DNA of 62,109 nt from NCBI GenBank assembly GCA_049578545.1, contig JBAUMF010000048.1, forward strand, positions 1 through 62,109, in the 5' to 3' direction. Under the pieces are notes generated by a model, which was not told where the DNA came from, did not search any database, and was given only the letters and a program-made list of their open reading frames with translations. The position numbers were made by a program, and so were the translations under genes. The stretch comes from DASQBT01 sp049578545 (GTDB lineage: Bacteria > Pseudomonadota > Gammaproteobacteria > Burkholderiales > Thiobacillaceae). Below are positions 52,482-59,891 of the stretch, one piece after another; positions within the stretch are counted from its first letter, which is position 1, and the number at the start of each line of letters is the position of its first letter.

Positions 52482-53045
52482 ATGACAAATCACCGCAGCC
52501 AATCGACCGAAAAGGATGTTGATGCCATCATCAACTTCTGGCGAAAAGCCGGGCCCAAACACTGGTTCGCCAGGGACGCCGCCTTCGATGCCGAGTTTCG
52601 CACCCGTTTCCTCAGCCTTCACGAGGCAGCCGCACAAGGCAAACTCGATGACTGGGCAAACGATGCGTTTGGCGCACTGGCGCTGCTCATTCTTCTGGAC
52701 CAGTTTCCCCGCAATGCCTTTCGCGATACGCCCCGCATGTATGCAACAGACGCGCAGGCCAGGCAGGTTGCGGACCATGCAATTGGATCAGGATTTGATT
52801 TGCACGCGCCCAACGACCTGAGGCTGTTCTTTTATCTGCCGTTCGCCCATGCGGAAAGCCTTGCCGATCAGGACCGGTCTGTCGAACTTACCAAGCGACT
52901 CGGCCTGGAATATGTGAAGCATGCGCTTGAACATCGCGAGATCATCCATCGCTTCGGACGTTTCCCGCATCGCAATGAACTGCTGGGGCGGACAACGACG
53001 GTTGAGGAGGAGCACTTTCTTGATGAGGGCGGCTTTGCGGGATAA
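52482..53045 (+). CDS. DUF924 family protein
   Basis: The 187-residue protein matches the DUF924 family: VDAIINFWRKAGPKHWFARD at the start, then LLILLDQFPRNAFRDTPRMY, FYLPFAHAESLADQDRSVEL and IIHRFGRFPHRNELLGRTTT. It is predicted to be all-helical and TPR-like, cytoplasmic, and of unknown function although widely conserved. The ATG at 52482 has AGGA upstream and starts the conserved part; the frame extends upstream without similarity. Divergent from HU. Confidence 0.92.
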   Translation: MTNHRSQSTEKDVDAIINFWRKAGPKHWFARDAAFDAEFRTRFLSLHEAAAQGKLDDWANDAFGALALLILLDQFPRNAFRDTPRMYATDAQARQVADHAIGSGFDLHAPNDLRLFFYLPFAHAESLADQDRSVELTKRLGLEYVKHALEHREIIHRFGRFPHRNELLGRTTTVEEEHFLDEGGFAG

Positions 53046-53229
53046 ACCCTGGTGAGCCAGGCTGGGGTGGGGAAACGATGCTGAATTCATACTCCGGGCA
53101 TTGCAAGTGCGAGCAGTGCCTGGCCGGAGGCCATCCGGTGCAGAATGACATCAACGCATGACTGAATCGCCGTGTAATTGAATTCCCCACGCCGACCTAT
53201 GAACCCGCGCTGGCTTAGGCGGATTCCGG

Positions 53230-53496
53230 TCATTTCATATTCTCCTGCATCATTTTTTCAATTTCTGTTTCCCTCTTCTCGGCGTTTGCCTTTACTTCGC
53301 CCTTCTTCATGCCAGGCTTTGCCATGCCGGTGGGCATCGGCTCTTCCATCTTCATCGATTTCTGATAATCCATTTGCATGAAGTCACTCCGGCCCGCACC
53401 CGCCGGGTTGTCCGCTGCGGTGGGTTCGCTGTCCGCCGAAGCCGCGAGATGGAACACTGCGATGCCCAACAGAAGGGTAAAAACTCGGTGCTTCAT
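53230..53496 (-). CDS. Small exported Met/Lys/Glu-rich protein (MrpX-like)
   Basis: The 88-residue product has a signal peptide (MKHRVFTLLLGIAVFHLAASA). The last 50 residues are dominated by Met, Lys and Glu, with ten Met (MQMDYQKSMKMEEPMPTGM ... EKMMQENMK). It lies 14 bases downstream of the MsrP-like gene in the same operon. This matches the described arrangement in Azospira, where a methionine-rich periplasmic peptide (MrpX) is oxidised by hypochlorite and repaired by a YedY-type reductase. I infer the same job here from composition and context, not from sequence identity. No strong ribosome site is visible. Confidence 0.72.
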   Translation of the reverse strand: MKHRVFTLLLGIAVFHLAASADSEPTAADNPAGAGRSDFMQMDYQKSMKMEEPMPTGMAKPGMKKGEVKANAEKRETEIEKMMQENMK

Positions 53497-53510
53497 CGCC
53501 ACGTTGAAGA

Positions 53511-54272
53511 TTATGAACCGGAGAACCAGTTGTAACCCTGGTCTTCCCAATAGCCGCCAGGAAAGGTGTTGGTAACGAAGATGGCCATGATGTGCTTGGG
53601 GTTCTTGAAACCCAGCTTGGTCGGGATGCGCAGCTTCATGGGAAAGCCGTACCTGGCGGGCAGGATCTGGTCGGCATACTTGAAGCTGAGCTGGGTCTGG
53701 GGGTGAAGCGCGGTTGCCATGTCAATACTGGTGTAATAGTTGTCGGCGCAGACGAAACCCACATACTTCGCGCCAAGGTCCGCTCCCACGCGTTCCAGAA
53801 ATCCGCGGAACGGCGTCCCCGACCATTTGCCGATGGCGCTCCAACCCTCCACACAGACATGACGTGTGATCTGGGACACCTGCGGCAGGGCATACAGTTC
53901 CGGCAGCGTCCATGCTTTTCTGTCGCGGATCAGCCCGCCCAGTTGAAGGCGGTAGCTGTCCGGATCAACAACGGGAACCTCTTTCTCGCTGTAATAGGCA
54001 TTGAACGGGAAAGGCTTCGTGATCGCACTTTCCGGATAGGTGGGCGCCAGCTTGTTGGGGTCAAACAGCCAGCCCTGCGCCTTGTCGTTCCACGTTGACA
54101 TGGCCTGAAGGATTCGCTGCACCGAATGTTTTTGCGTGATGTCGCAGCCGCCCAGAAGCATCAGTGCACCCAGGCTCAGGCCGCGTTTGAGAAATAACCG
54201 ACGTTCGATGCGTTCAATCTGTCTGGCCGGAAGATCATCGAGAAGAGCAATCATGCGCGGCGGGATCTTCAC
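53511..54272 (-). CDS. MsrP/YedY-like molybdopterin oxidoreductase, exported
   Basis: The 253-residue protein has an N-terminal twin-arginine-like motif (RRLFLKRG, Arg24-Arg25) followed by a hydrophobic stretch and a lipobox-like LLGGC (Cys43). The body is a sulfite-oxidase-fold molybdopterin domain with the Mo-binding cysteine in RHVCVEGWSAIGKWSG (Cys140), the pattern of YedY/MsrP, which reduces methionine sulfoxide in periplasmic proteins. It is shorter than E. coli MsrP (about 330). The upstream gene, one base away, encodes a b-type cytochrome that would pass electrons from quinol; downstream is a Met-rich exported peptide. The trio suggests a repair or scavenging cycle. Confidence 0.85.
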   Translation of the reverse strand: MKIPPRMIALLDDLPARQIERIERRLFLKRGLSLGALMLLGGCDITQKHSVQRILQAMSTWNDKAQGWLFDPNKLAPTYPESAITKPFPFNAYYSEKEVPVVDPDSYRLQLGGLIRDRKAWTLPELYALPQVSQITRHVCVEGWSAIGKWSGTPFRGFLERVGADLGAKYVGFVCADNYYTSIDMATALHPQTQLSFKYADQILPARYGFPMKLRIPTKLGFKNPKHIMAIFVTNTFPGGYWEDQGYNWFSGS

Positions 54273-54273
54273 C

Positions 54274-54930
54274 TTAATTCCCCTCCCTCGTTAATTCACG
54301 GGAACTCCGCGGAAGGCGGCCCGTGAACATGGGGGGCAGCGTGCGCGGCACAAGCAACACCATGAACACATGGATCACGATGAAGCCCACCACGCCCGCC
54401 ATGGCGAAAAAATGGACCACTCTCGCCCCGTCATAGCCCCCCATGAGCGCCGCCAATTCCTGAAACTGGACCGGTTTCCAGATAGCCAGGCCTGACAGCA
54501 CCAGCGTAATGCCCAGCAGGATGACCACCAGATAGGCCAGTCTCTGGATCGCGTTATAGACGCCAAGGGTATGGCTGACCCGGCCATGGAGAAGACTGGC
54601 AAATTCGTCAAGAACGGCCTTCATTCTCAGCGGAAGGAAACTATTCCTGAAGTGGCCGGACAAGATGCCATACAGCACGTACGCCCCGCCGTTGATGACC
54701 AGCAGCCACATGGCGGCAAAATGCCATTGCAGCGCCCCTCCCAGCCAGCCGCCCAGCGTGATGCTGGCAGGGAAACTGAAATGGAAAATCGGCGAAGCAT
54801 TGTAGATGCGCCAGCCGCTGAAAATCATGATGAGAATGGCGAACAGGTTTACCCAGTGACAGATGCGCACAACCAGGGGATGTATGGTCGCGCGCGCTGC
54901 CAGTGGGGTGGGTGTTGAGGGAATGTCCAT
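54274..54930 (-). CDS. Cytochrome b561-type membrane electron-transfer subunit
   Basis: The 218-residue protein has four membrane helices and the b561/formate-dehydrogenase-gamma pattern: HPLVVRICHWVNLF (His25 as a heme ligand), a second helix with His70 (GALQWHFAAMWL), and a last helix pair with ARVVHFFAMAGVVG and FIVIHVFMV. It binds two b hemes and carries electrons from the quinol pool. In this operon it replaces the MsrQ/YedZ partner of MsrP. It is the first gene of the three-gene operon and ends one base before the MsrP-like start. Confidence 0.87.
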   Translation of the reverse strand: MDIPSTPTPLAARATIHPLVVRICHWVNLFAILIMIFSGWRIYNASPIFHFSFPASITLGGWLGGALQWHFAAMWLLVINGGAYVLYGILSGHFRNSFLPLRMKAVLDEFASLLHGRVSHTLGVYNAIQRLAYLVVILLGITLVLSGLAIWKPVQFQELAALMGGYDGARVVHFFAMAGVVGFIVIHVFMVLLVPRTLPPMFTGRLPRSSRELTREGN

Positions 54931-54982
54931 AGGTACTTCGTTCCCGATGAATCCCTATTGATGAAGCAAGCTGGTTTATTAT

Positions 54983-55233
54983 TTACCTGAAATGTCCAAC
55001 ATGAGCAAGAGCGATACAAACAAGGCCTTGCAGGACGACCAGGAACAGGACGACGACGCGCGCGACCACCCCGGCCCGCATGAATGCTTTCGCCTGGCCG
55101 GACGCATGATATCTTGCAAGATCATCACATCCGTTGCGGCCAGGAGCCAGAATCCACGTTCATGCGAGACCCATTGATTTGCAAACATCAATAGCCGCTC
55201 AAGACCTTGGGGCAAATCGTGCAAGAAATGCAT
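54983..55233 (-). pseudogene. Possible frameshifted small membrane protein
   Basis: On the minus strand, one frame from the ATG at 55233 reads protein-like for about 45 codons (MHFLHDLPQGLERLLMFANQ, then FWLLAATDVMILQDIMR). After that a different frame gives AKAFMRAGVVARVVVLFLVV and a second half of a membrane helix, ending at TAA 54985-54983. A single indel near 55095 would join the two halves into an approximately 80-residue protein with one membrane segment. No family is recognised; it could also be chance. Confidence 0.3.
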
Positions 55234-55314
55234 CGAGACAGGAGTGCGTCCAATATCCCACGCTCCAGAGCGAACGAGTAGCCAATCTTCCTTTAAACGA
55301 TAAGTAATGAAGAA

Positions 55315-55330
55315 CCCACCGGTAGGTGGG
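55315..55330 (-). terminator. Candidate terminator after the exported CxxC protein gene
   Basis: CCCACC and GGTGGG pair around a four-base loop, 43 bases downstream of the stop at 55373 on the minus strand. The following sequence is only moderately T-rich (TTCTTCATT), so efficiency is uncertain. Confidence 0.4.
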
Positions 55331-55372
55331 GCTCATGTTCATGGCCTATCTATTGAAGACAGATTATTCACA

Positions 55373-55798
55373 TTAATGAGTGTATGGATGCTCCGCCACG
55401 CTTTCCATGTAGGAGGCGGTCAAAACGTCAACCAGCATTGTAAGCGCATGGATATTTACCAGCACTTCCGTGGCGGATAATGCATCGCCTTTTCTGGGGT
55501 CCAGCCTGTCGAATTTCGCATTCATGTGAGACATTAATTCGCGAGCGGTCTTGAGATACTCTCTTCTCGCTTTTTCGGCGTTTTCCGCCGAGGCACCGCA
55601 TTCTCCACAAAACTCAAGGTACAACTTGTCCAGCTTTCTCATGGTATCTTGAACATATTGTGTATACGACTTCTCATCATATGCAGGAGTATATGCAGGA
55701 GTTGACTTTACTTCCGCTGCATACCCACCATTCCCCATCATGGCTCCCGCCACAAATGCCATAGCAACTATGGTGTGTTTTACTATCTTCTGACTCAT
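55373..55798 (-). CDS. Exported helical protein with CxxC motif
   Basis: The 141-residue product has a signal peptide (MSQKIVKHTIVAMAFVAGAM, cleavage about residue 28 after YAA). The mature protein is mostly helical and contains FCGECGASAENAEKARREYL, a CxxC pair suited to metal binding or thiol redox chemistry. GAGGAG lies 8 bases before the ATG. No family is recognised. A GGAATAA-N15-CGTC promoter, identical in pattern to that of the nearby sigma-factor gene, lies about 150 bases upstream, placing it in the same regulon. No gene follows it closely, so it is probably monocistronic. Confidence 0.8.
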   Translation of the reverse strand: MSQKIVKHTIVAMAFVAGAMMGNGGYAAEVKSTPAYTPAYDEKSYTQYVQDTMRKLDKLYLEFCGECGASAENAEKARREYLKTARELMSHMNAKFDRLDPRKGDALSATEVLVNIHALTMLVDVLTASYMESVAEHPYTH

Positions 55799-55948
55799 CG
55801 TATCTCCTCGTCTGTTGATTAACTTTTGGACAGCCCAGTCGGATCAAAGGATAACAAATCCAACAAGGGCTCTTCAGACACCCACAAAATTGGGCATCCA
55901 CACACCACGTAGCGAAATGCGCTTCAATCCAGCACCTACTACTACCAT

Positions 55949-55977
55949 TTAGACGTTGCTGGCTGGTCATTTATTCC
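55949..55977 (-). promoter_or_regulatory. ECF-type promoter, site A (CxxC protein gene)
   Basis: On the minus strand GGAATAA (55977-55971), 15 bases, then CGTCTAA (55955-55949). It points toward the gene starting at 55798, about 150 bases away. The same two blocks at the same spacing occur at 56431, 59780 and 59817. Confidence 0.78.
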
Positions 55978-56430
55978 ATCAAGGTGCAACTTGCTGGTTT
56001 TGCCGGTGGGGATGGCTCGTGGCTTCTTTGTTCTGCGTCCAGGAAAAAGGGGATCTTGTGGCCGCCATTGTTGAAGCGGGCTGAGACCATCTATCTGGTT
56101 TCCTCGACCTCGACGCGATGAGCGCAGGCGTTGCACGTTCTTAATATTGGGCCGCCAGTTGCTCGAAATGCCCAAAAGCCAATTGCGTGAAGAGGCTGGC
56201 ACCAGCCTTAAATCATGGCTGCTCGATTTCCAAATGAAATGGTGAAGCGGGAATTTCTGCGTCAGTTGCGAATACGCATCCATGGCTCCTGCACTTGATC
56301 GCCGCATCGGTATCAACACAATCAGTATCGACACCGGGGTCCTGTTGCAGGAGTGCTGTGCCACGAACCGACAGCCACAGCAATTCCTGGGCCGGGATAT
56401 CACTGCCAAATAATTCTTTTTGAGAAAAAT

Positions 56431-56459
56431 GGAATAAACAGGTTTGGTGATTCGTCGTA
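56431..56459 (+). promoter_or_regulatory. ECF-type promoter, site B (first DsrE-like gene)
   Basis: GGAATAA (56431-56437), 15 bases, then CGTCGTA (56453-56459), about 80 bases before the exported DsrE-like gene at 56539 and directed toward it; the porin gene that follows is probably read from the same promoter. Confidence 0.82.
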
Positions 56460-56538
56460 CACAGTGAAGGGCTATCAAGGCGCGCCAAGATAGCCGCGCC
56501 GGATGGCGGCGCTCATAACAACGTACTGGAGACAAGCA

Positions 56539-56985
56539 ATGCTCAATTATTTTCGATCTGTTTTCGTCGTCATTTCCTCTCTTTTCATTCTGTCAGCTGC
56601 CCCGCCCGTGCTGTCGGCTGACCAGAGCTTCGCTGATTACCACTATGTACTCCAAATCAGCGACATGGATCCTTCCAAGCAGGAACTCATCCTGAACAAT
56701 GCTGCAAACCTGCTGCAGGCCTATCCACCCAGTATGGTGGACATAGAGATCGTTGCTTATGGCCCCGGTCTGCGGCTGTTGTTTGCCGATAATGTGAATG
56801 CTGAACGCATCCAGTCACTGTCCATGAGCGGCGTCAAATTCTCCGCGTGCGGCAACACCCTCAAAGGGATGACGAAGCAACTCGGCTTTGAACCGAAAAT
56901 AAATCCGGCTGCCACGGTGGTGCCGGCCGGCATCGTACGCATCGGCCAACTCGTTAAACAGGGTTACATCTACATCAAGCCCTGA
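56539..56985 (+). CDS. Exported DsrE-like protein 1
   Basis: The 148-residue protein has a signal peptide (MLNYFRSVFVVISSLFILSA, cleavage after LSA near residue 27) and a DsrE/DsrF/YchN-like domain: a first strand YHYVLQISD, a helix, the strand VDIEIVAYGPGLRLL and a third strand leading to the single mature cysteine, Cys104, in VKFSACGNTLKGM. The end is GYIYIKP. DsrE-family cysteines accept sulfane sulfur as persulfides in sulfur-oxidising bacteria, but those proteins are cytoplasmic. GGAG precedes the ATG at 56539. It lies under promoter site B, 88 bases before the porin gene. Three relatives of the same layout follow within 5 kb. Confidence 0.85.
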   Translation: MLNYFRSVFVVISSLFILSAAPPVLSADQSFADYHYVLQISDMDPSKQELILNNAANLLQAYPPSMVDIEIVAYGPGLRLLFADNVNAERIQSLSMSGVKFSACGNTLKGMTKQLGFEPKINPAATVVPAGIVRIGQLVKQGYIYIKP

Positions 56986-57073
56986 ACGACCGCTTTCACT
57001 CGATACATCTGTGACAAACCTGCGGCACCAAGCCGTGACGACATAACCTTATCTGCTCAAGGAGGAATCATTG

Positions 57074-58435
57074 ATGGAAAACAACAAACGACTCAAGCGC
57101 ACCATGATCGCCATTGCCTGTACATTGGGCCTCGCGGCAACTGAACCGGTGCTGGCTGCCAACTGGATCATGATCCAGGGCACCGAAGATCCAGCGGCCT
57201 CGGCCCGCGCCTATGTCTGGGGATTTGTTCAGGCCCAGTACCAAAAGGATTTCAGCGATGCCAACCCCGGCCCCGCCGGATGTGCCGCTGGGGTAACCAA
57301 TTGCTATGTTCCCCCCAAGGTGCTTGGTCCCAACCTGGATTCACAGAGCCAGTTCAACATCAATCGGGCAAGAATCGGCGTTCGTGGAACCGGCTTTCCA
57401 ATCGATAGCCGAATCAACTATTTCATCTTGACAGAATTTGGCAACAACGATGCCAACAAGGACAACACGGCAACCTTGATGGATGCCAGCATCACAGCGA
57501 GCTATATTCCTGGCGCCCGCGTCAGGGCCGGCCTGTTCAAGTATCCTGGTGCCGAAGAGGGGTTGCAGGGAATTGCGGTGTACGACTACATCAACTTTAC
57601 TGAAGTGAGCAACGCCCTGCTGCTTGAACGCTTTCCGAACCAGCGGGATTTATTGGCGAGCGATGTAAAGCCTGCACAGGCGCTTCCCATGTCGGCCAAT
57701 TCGCTTAATGGCTTTGATAAGGGAAATGGGGCCTTTCGTGATGCCGGTGTTCAGGTTTTCGACGCGTTTGATGTAAAGAACGACTGGGAGCTGTCCTATG
57801 CTGCGATGATCGGCAATGGCAGCGGACTCAGCCTCTCAAATTCTGACGGCAAGTACGACACCTACCTGTATCTGTCAGCGGAAAAGCAGATGGGCGGAAG
57901 AGGTCCCAAGGCCGAAGGCCTCAAGTTCTTTGCCTGGAGCCAGCAAGGCAAGCGCTTGCTGGATGACACGATCGATGCGAAATATGACCCGAAAATGCAT
58001 GATCGAAATCGGGCCGGCCTGGGGGTGAAGTACTTTAACAAACCGTTCCGCGTAACGGCCGAATACATCGATGCCAAGGGCATGATCTGGGAAGGCCCTG
58101 ACAAGCCTGATTTCAAGTTTGCCAACGTCAGCGGCGCCGATGCCAAGGCCAACGGGTGGTACGTGGAGGGGGGTTATTTCATCCCCAAGACAAAATGGGA
58201 GCTTGATGCCCGGTACGACACCGTGGATCTGTTGAAGGGTACGGCTGCCGAGCATGAATTCAAGAAGACGACTTTGGGTGTCCAGTATCACCTCAACCCG
58301 AAGACCCGGGTAACGCTCGATTATGAATTTCGGGATTTTTCCTGCACCGCTGCAAGCACGAATTGTACAGCGGCCAACAAGAACCTGAATGGCGTAGGGA
58401 ACAAAGTGGGAATTCAGCTGACAGCGATTTTCTGA
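57074..58435 (+). CDS. OprO/OprP-like outer-membrane porin
   Basis: The 453-residue protein has a signal peptide (ending EPVLAA near residue 29) and the repeated amphipathic strands of a 16-stranded porin, closing with VGIQLTAIF and a terminal phenylalanine as required for outer-membrane insertion. SRINYFILTEFGN and VRAGLFKYPGAEEGLQ resemble the phosphate-selective porin O/P family. A pair of cysteines (AGCAAGVTNCYVPP) may form a loop disulfide. AAGGAGG precedes the ATG at 57074. It follows the DsrE-like gene by 88 bases without a terminator, so it probably shares ECF promoter B. Substrate is unknown; an anion is likely. Confidence 0.88.
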   Translation: MENNKRLKRTMIAIACTLGLAATEPVLAANWIMIQGTEDPAASARAYVWGFVQAQYQKDFSDANPGPAGCAAGVTNCYVPPKVLGPNLDSQSQFNINRARIGVRGTGFPIDSRINYFILTEFGNNDANKDNTATLMDASITASYIPGARVRAGLFKYPGAEEGLQGIAVYDYINFTEVSNALLLERFPNQRDLLASDVKPAQALPMSANSLNGFDKGNGAFRDAGVQVFDAFDVKNDWELSYAAMIGNGSGLSLSNSDGKYDTYLYLSAEKQMGGRGPKAEGLKFFAWSQQGKRLLDDTIDAKYDPKMHDRNRAGLGVKYFNKPFRVTAEYIDAKGMIWEGPDKPDFKFANVSGADAKANGWYVEGGYFIPKTKWELDARYDTVDLLKGTAAEHEFKKTTLGVQYHLNPKTRVTLDYEFRDFSCTAASTNCTAANKNLNGVGNKVGIQLTAIF

Positions 58436-58466
58436 ATTGTTCGCAACTATTCTCTTCCTCCTTAGG

Positions 58467-58494
58467 CCACCGGGAAACCGGTGGTTATTTTGTT
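58467..58494 (+). terminator. Rho-independent terminator after the porin gene
   Basis: CCACCGG pairs with CCGGTGG around a GAAA tetraloop and is followed by TTATTTTGTT, 31 bases after the porin stop codon. Confidence 0.9.
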
Positions 58495-58596
58495 CTTGAT
58501 TTAGCATGATACTGGTTGGATTTACTCGGAAGCCTAAACTGTGCCTCATTACCTACCACCATCAGCACCCTTCAAGTTATCCATTAAGAGGCTCTC

Positions 58597-59124
58597 ATGA
58601 CATTGCGCCACTTTACTAAGATACGTCCCTGGCTGGCATTGATTTCAGCTTCTTCGCTGGCGATTGGCTGTGCCAGCGTTGGCCAGTCTGATAACGCTCC
58701 AGGCAAAATCAGAATCACCTCCGAGCCCGTTGGCGCGGTCGCCTATGCGGACGGCTCGGAGCTCGGCACTACACCGCTGGAAATCGTGCCCGGCAACTAC
58801 TTTCGTTCGGGCTTCGTCGGGTTTTCCTACCGGTATTTTGGCAAGCTCAGCATGAAGAAGGCCGGCTGCGAAACCTGGTCGACCGAAGTCAATGACTATA
58901 TTCTGTCAAAGGATGTAAACGCCACGCTGAAATGCGATCCGAACTTCCAGCCTGCTTCCACATCAACACCTTCTGTTACTGGCACATCGGTTTCAATGCC
59001 CAGCTCACCAGCCACGGATCAAACCGTTGAACGGCTGGAACGACTTGAAACTCTGCACAAAAAGGGACTGATCAGCGATGACGAGTACAAGCAGCTGCGG
59101 GCCCGCGTTCTTGACAAACTCTGA
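58597..59124 (+). CDS. Lipoprotein with PEGA-like and SHOCT domains
   Basis: The 175-residue protein has a lipoprotein signal ending in AIGC (Cys25). A PEGA-like beta domain follows (KIRITSEPVGAVAYADGSEL, then GTTPLEI), which in relatives binds surface layers or peptidoglycan-linked partners. After a Ser/Thr/Pro linker the C-terminus is a SHOCT helix pair (VERLERLETLHKKGLISDDE, then YKQLRARVLDKL), an oligomerisation element. Two cysteines in the middle (AGCETWS, LKCDPNF) may pair. It lies between the porin and the minus-strand DsrE-like gene; I find no GGAATAA-type promoter in front of it, so it may be regulated separately. Confidence 0.82.
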   Translation: MTLRHFTKIRPWLALISASSLAIGCASVGQSDNAPGKIRITSEPVGAVAYADGSELGTTPLEIVPGNYFRSGFVGFSYRYFGKLSMKKAGCETWSTEVNDYILSKDVNATLKCDPNFQPASTSTPSVTGTSVSMPSSPATDQTVERLERLETLHKKGLISDDEYKQLRARVLDKL

Positions 59125-59269
59125 CGCCGCTATATGTGAGCAATGCCGCATGGCAGATGGATTGCCTTCCATCGTCCAGGCGTTCTTTCAGGCATCTGCC
59201 AGGATTTCTGCTAGTGGGCTAGCTCAGATCATGCCCGATGTCGTGGCGACGCACGGGCGGCAGAGTGCA

Positions 59270-59731
59270 TCACGGCTTTAGATAAACATAGCCTTCCCTG
59301 GCCTGCAGCCGGGCTACTTCAGCGACACCAGATGGGACAACGGATGCTTCCTGAATCACATCGTCCTGGGTAAGATTGCGGCCTTTCAACGTGTTATTGC
59401 ACACCCGGAAGTCAACGCCCTGATTTGTCAGGTTTGCGACCGAGGCTTCATACATATTTCCACGCTCATCCTTGGCATTGTTGAGGAGGAAGTCGATGCC
59501 CTTGCCATGGGTCACCACGACAATCTTCACCCCCGGGCTCCCATTAAGATGGTTCTGGATGTTACGCATGGCCTGCGAGGCACGGCTACTGTCATCGATG
59601 TGATAGACCACCTTTATCTGGGCCTCCTCCTGGCTGGCTGCATGAACAGAAGGGGAACACAGGACGAGGGCCGGGCTCAGTGACAGCAGGACTGGCAAAA
59701 TCAGACGGGGAAGCAGCTGATATGATTTCAT
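59270..59731 (-). CDS. Exported DsrE-like protein 2
   Basis: The 153-residue protein has a signal peptide (to about residue 32, SVHAA) and the same domain as the protein at 56539: IKVVYHIDD, a long helix, VKIVVVTHGKGIDFLLNNAK, and VDFRVCNNTLKGRNL with Cys111 in the conserved position, ending EGYVYLKP. GGAGA precedes the ATG at 59731; upstream ATGs at 59743 and 59761 are less likely. Its promoter (site C) lies back to back with that of the sigma-factor gene, so both are switched on together. The cysteine points to persulfide or thiol chemistry, unproven. Confidence 0.85.
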   Translation of the reverse strand: MKSYQLLPRLILPVLLSLSPALVLCSPSVHAASQEEAQIKVVYHIDDSSRASQAMRNIQNHLNGSPGVKIVVVTHGKGIDFLLNNAKDERGNMYEASVANLTNQGVDFRVCNNTLKGRNLTQDDVIQEASVVPSGVAEVARLQAREGYVYLKP

Positions 59732-59779
59732 GACGGTCTCCATGGATTTGAATTGCCCCAAATTTCGAGGCAGTCTGAG

Positions 59780-59808
59780 TAAGACGCGACTCTATTTGGT
59801 TTTATTCC
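59780..59808 (-). promoter_or_regulatory. ECF-type promoter, site C (DsrE-like gene 2)
   Basis: On the minus strand GGAATAA (59808-59802), 15 bases, then CGTCTTA (59786-59780), ending 49 bases before the start at 59731. Its -35 block lies 8 bases from that of site D, pointing the opposite way. Confidence 0.84.
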
Positions 59809-59816
59809 TTACATTT

Positions 59817-59845
59817 GGAATAAATTTGCCATATGTTACGTCTTA
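59817..59845 (+). promoter_or_regulatory. ECF-type promoter, site D (sigma-factor gene)
   Basis: GGAATAA (59817-59823), 15 bases, then CGTCTTA (59839-59845), 46 bases before the sigma-factor ATG. Being identical in pattern to sites A-C, it indicates positive autoregulation, the usual behaviour of ECF sigma genes. Confidence 0.84.
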
Positions 59846-59891
59846 TTCATCAGCTACCCTTATTTTCTGCTTCTTTGTCCTGGGGACTGGA

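Larger units (their letters stand above)
55799..56538. other. Promoter-bearing region between divergent exported-protein genes
   Basis: Apart from the two ECF-type promoters listed separately I see no gene. A 197-codon minus-strand frame (55942-56535) has poor composition, no ribosome site and crosses both promoters, so I do not accept it. Confidence 0.45.

Noticed and set aside
55942..56535. 197-codon minus-strand frame
   Set aside because: It has no ribosome site or domain, its composition is not protein-like, and it runs through two ECF-type promoters.
58495..58596. Possible ECF promoter before the PEGA-SHOCT lipoprotein gene
   Set aside because: A GGAAG occurs but no CGTC lies at the right spacing.
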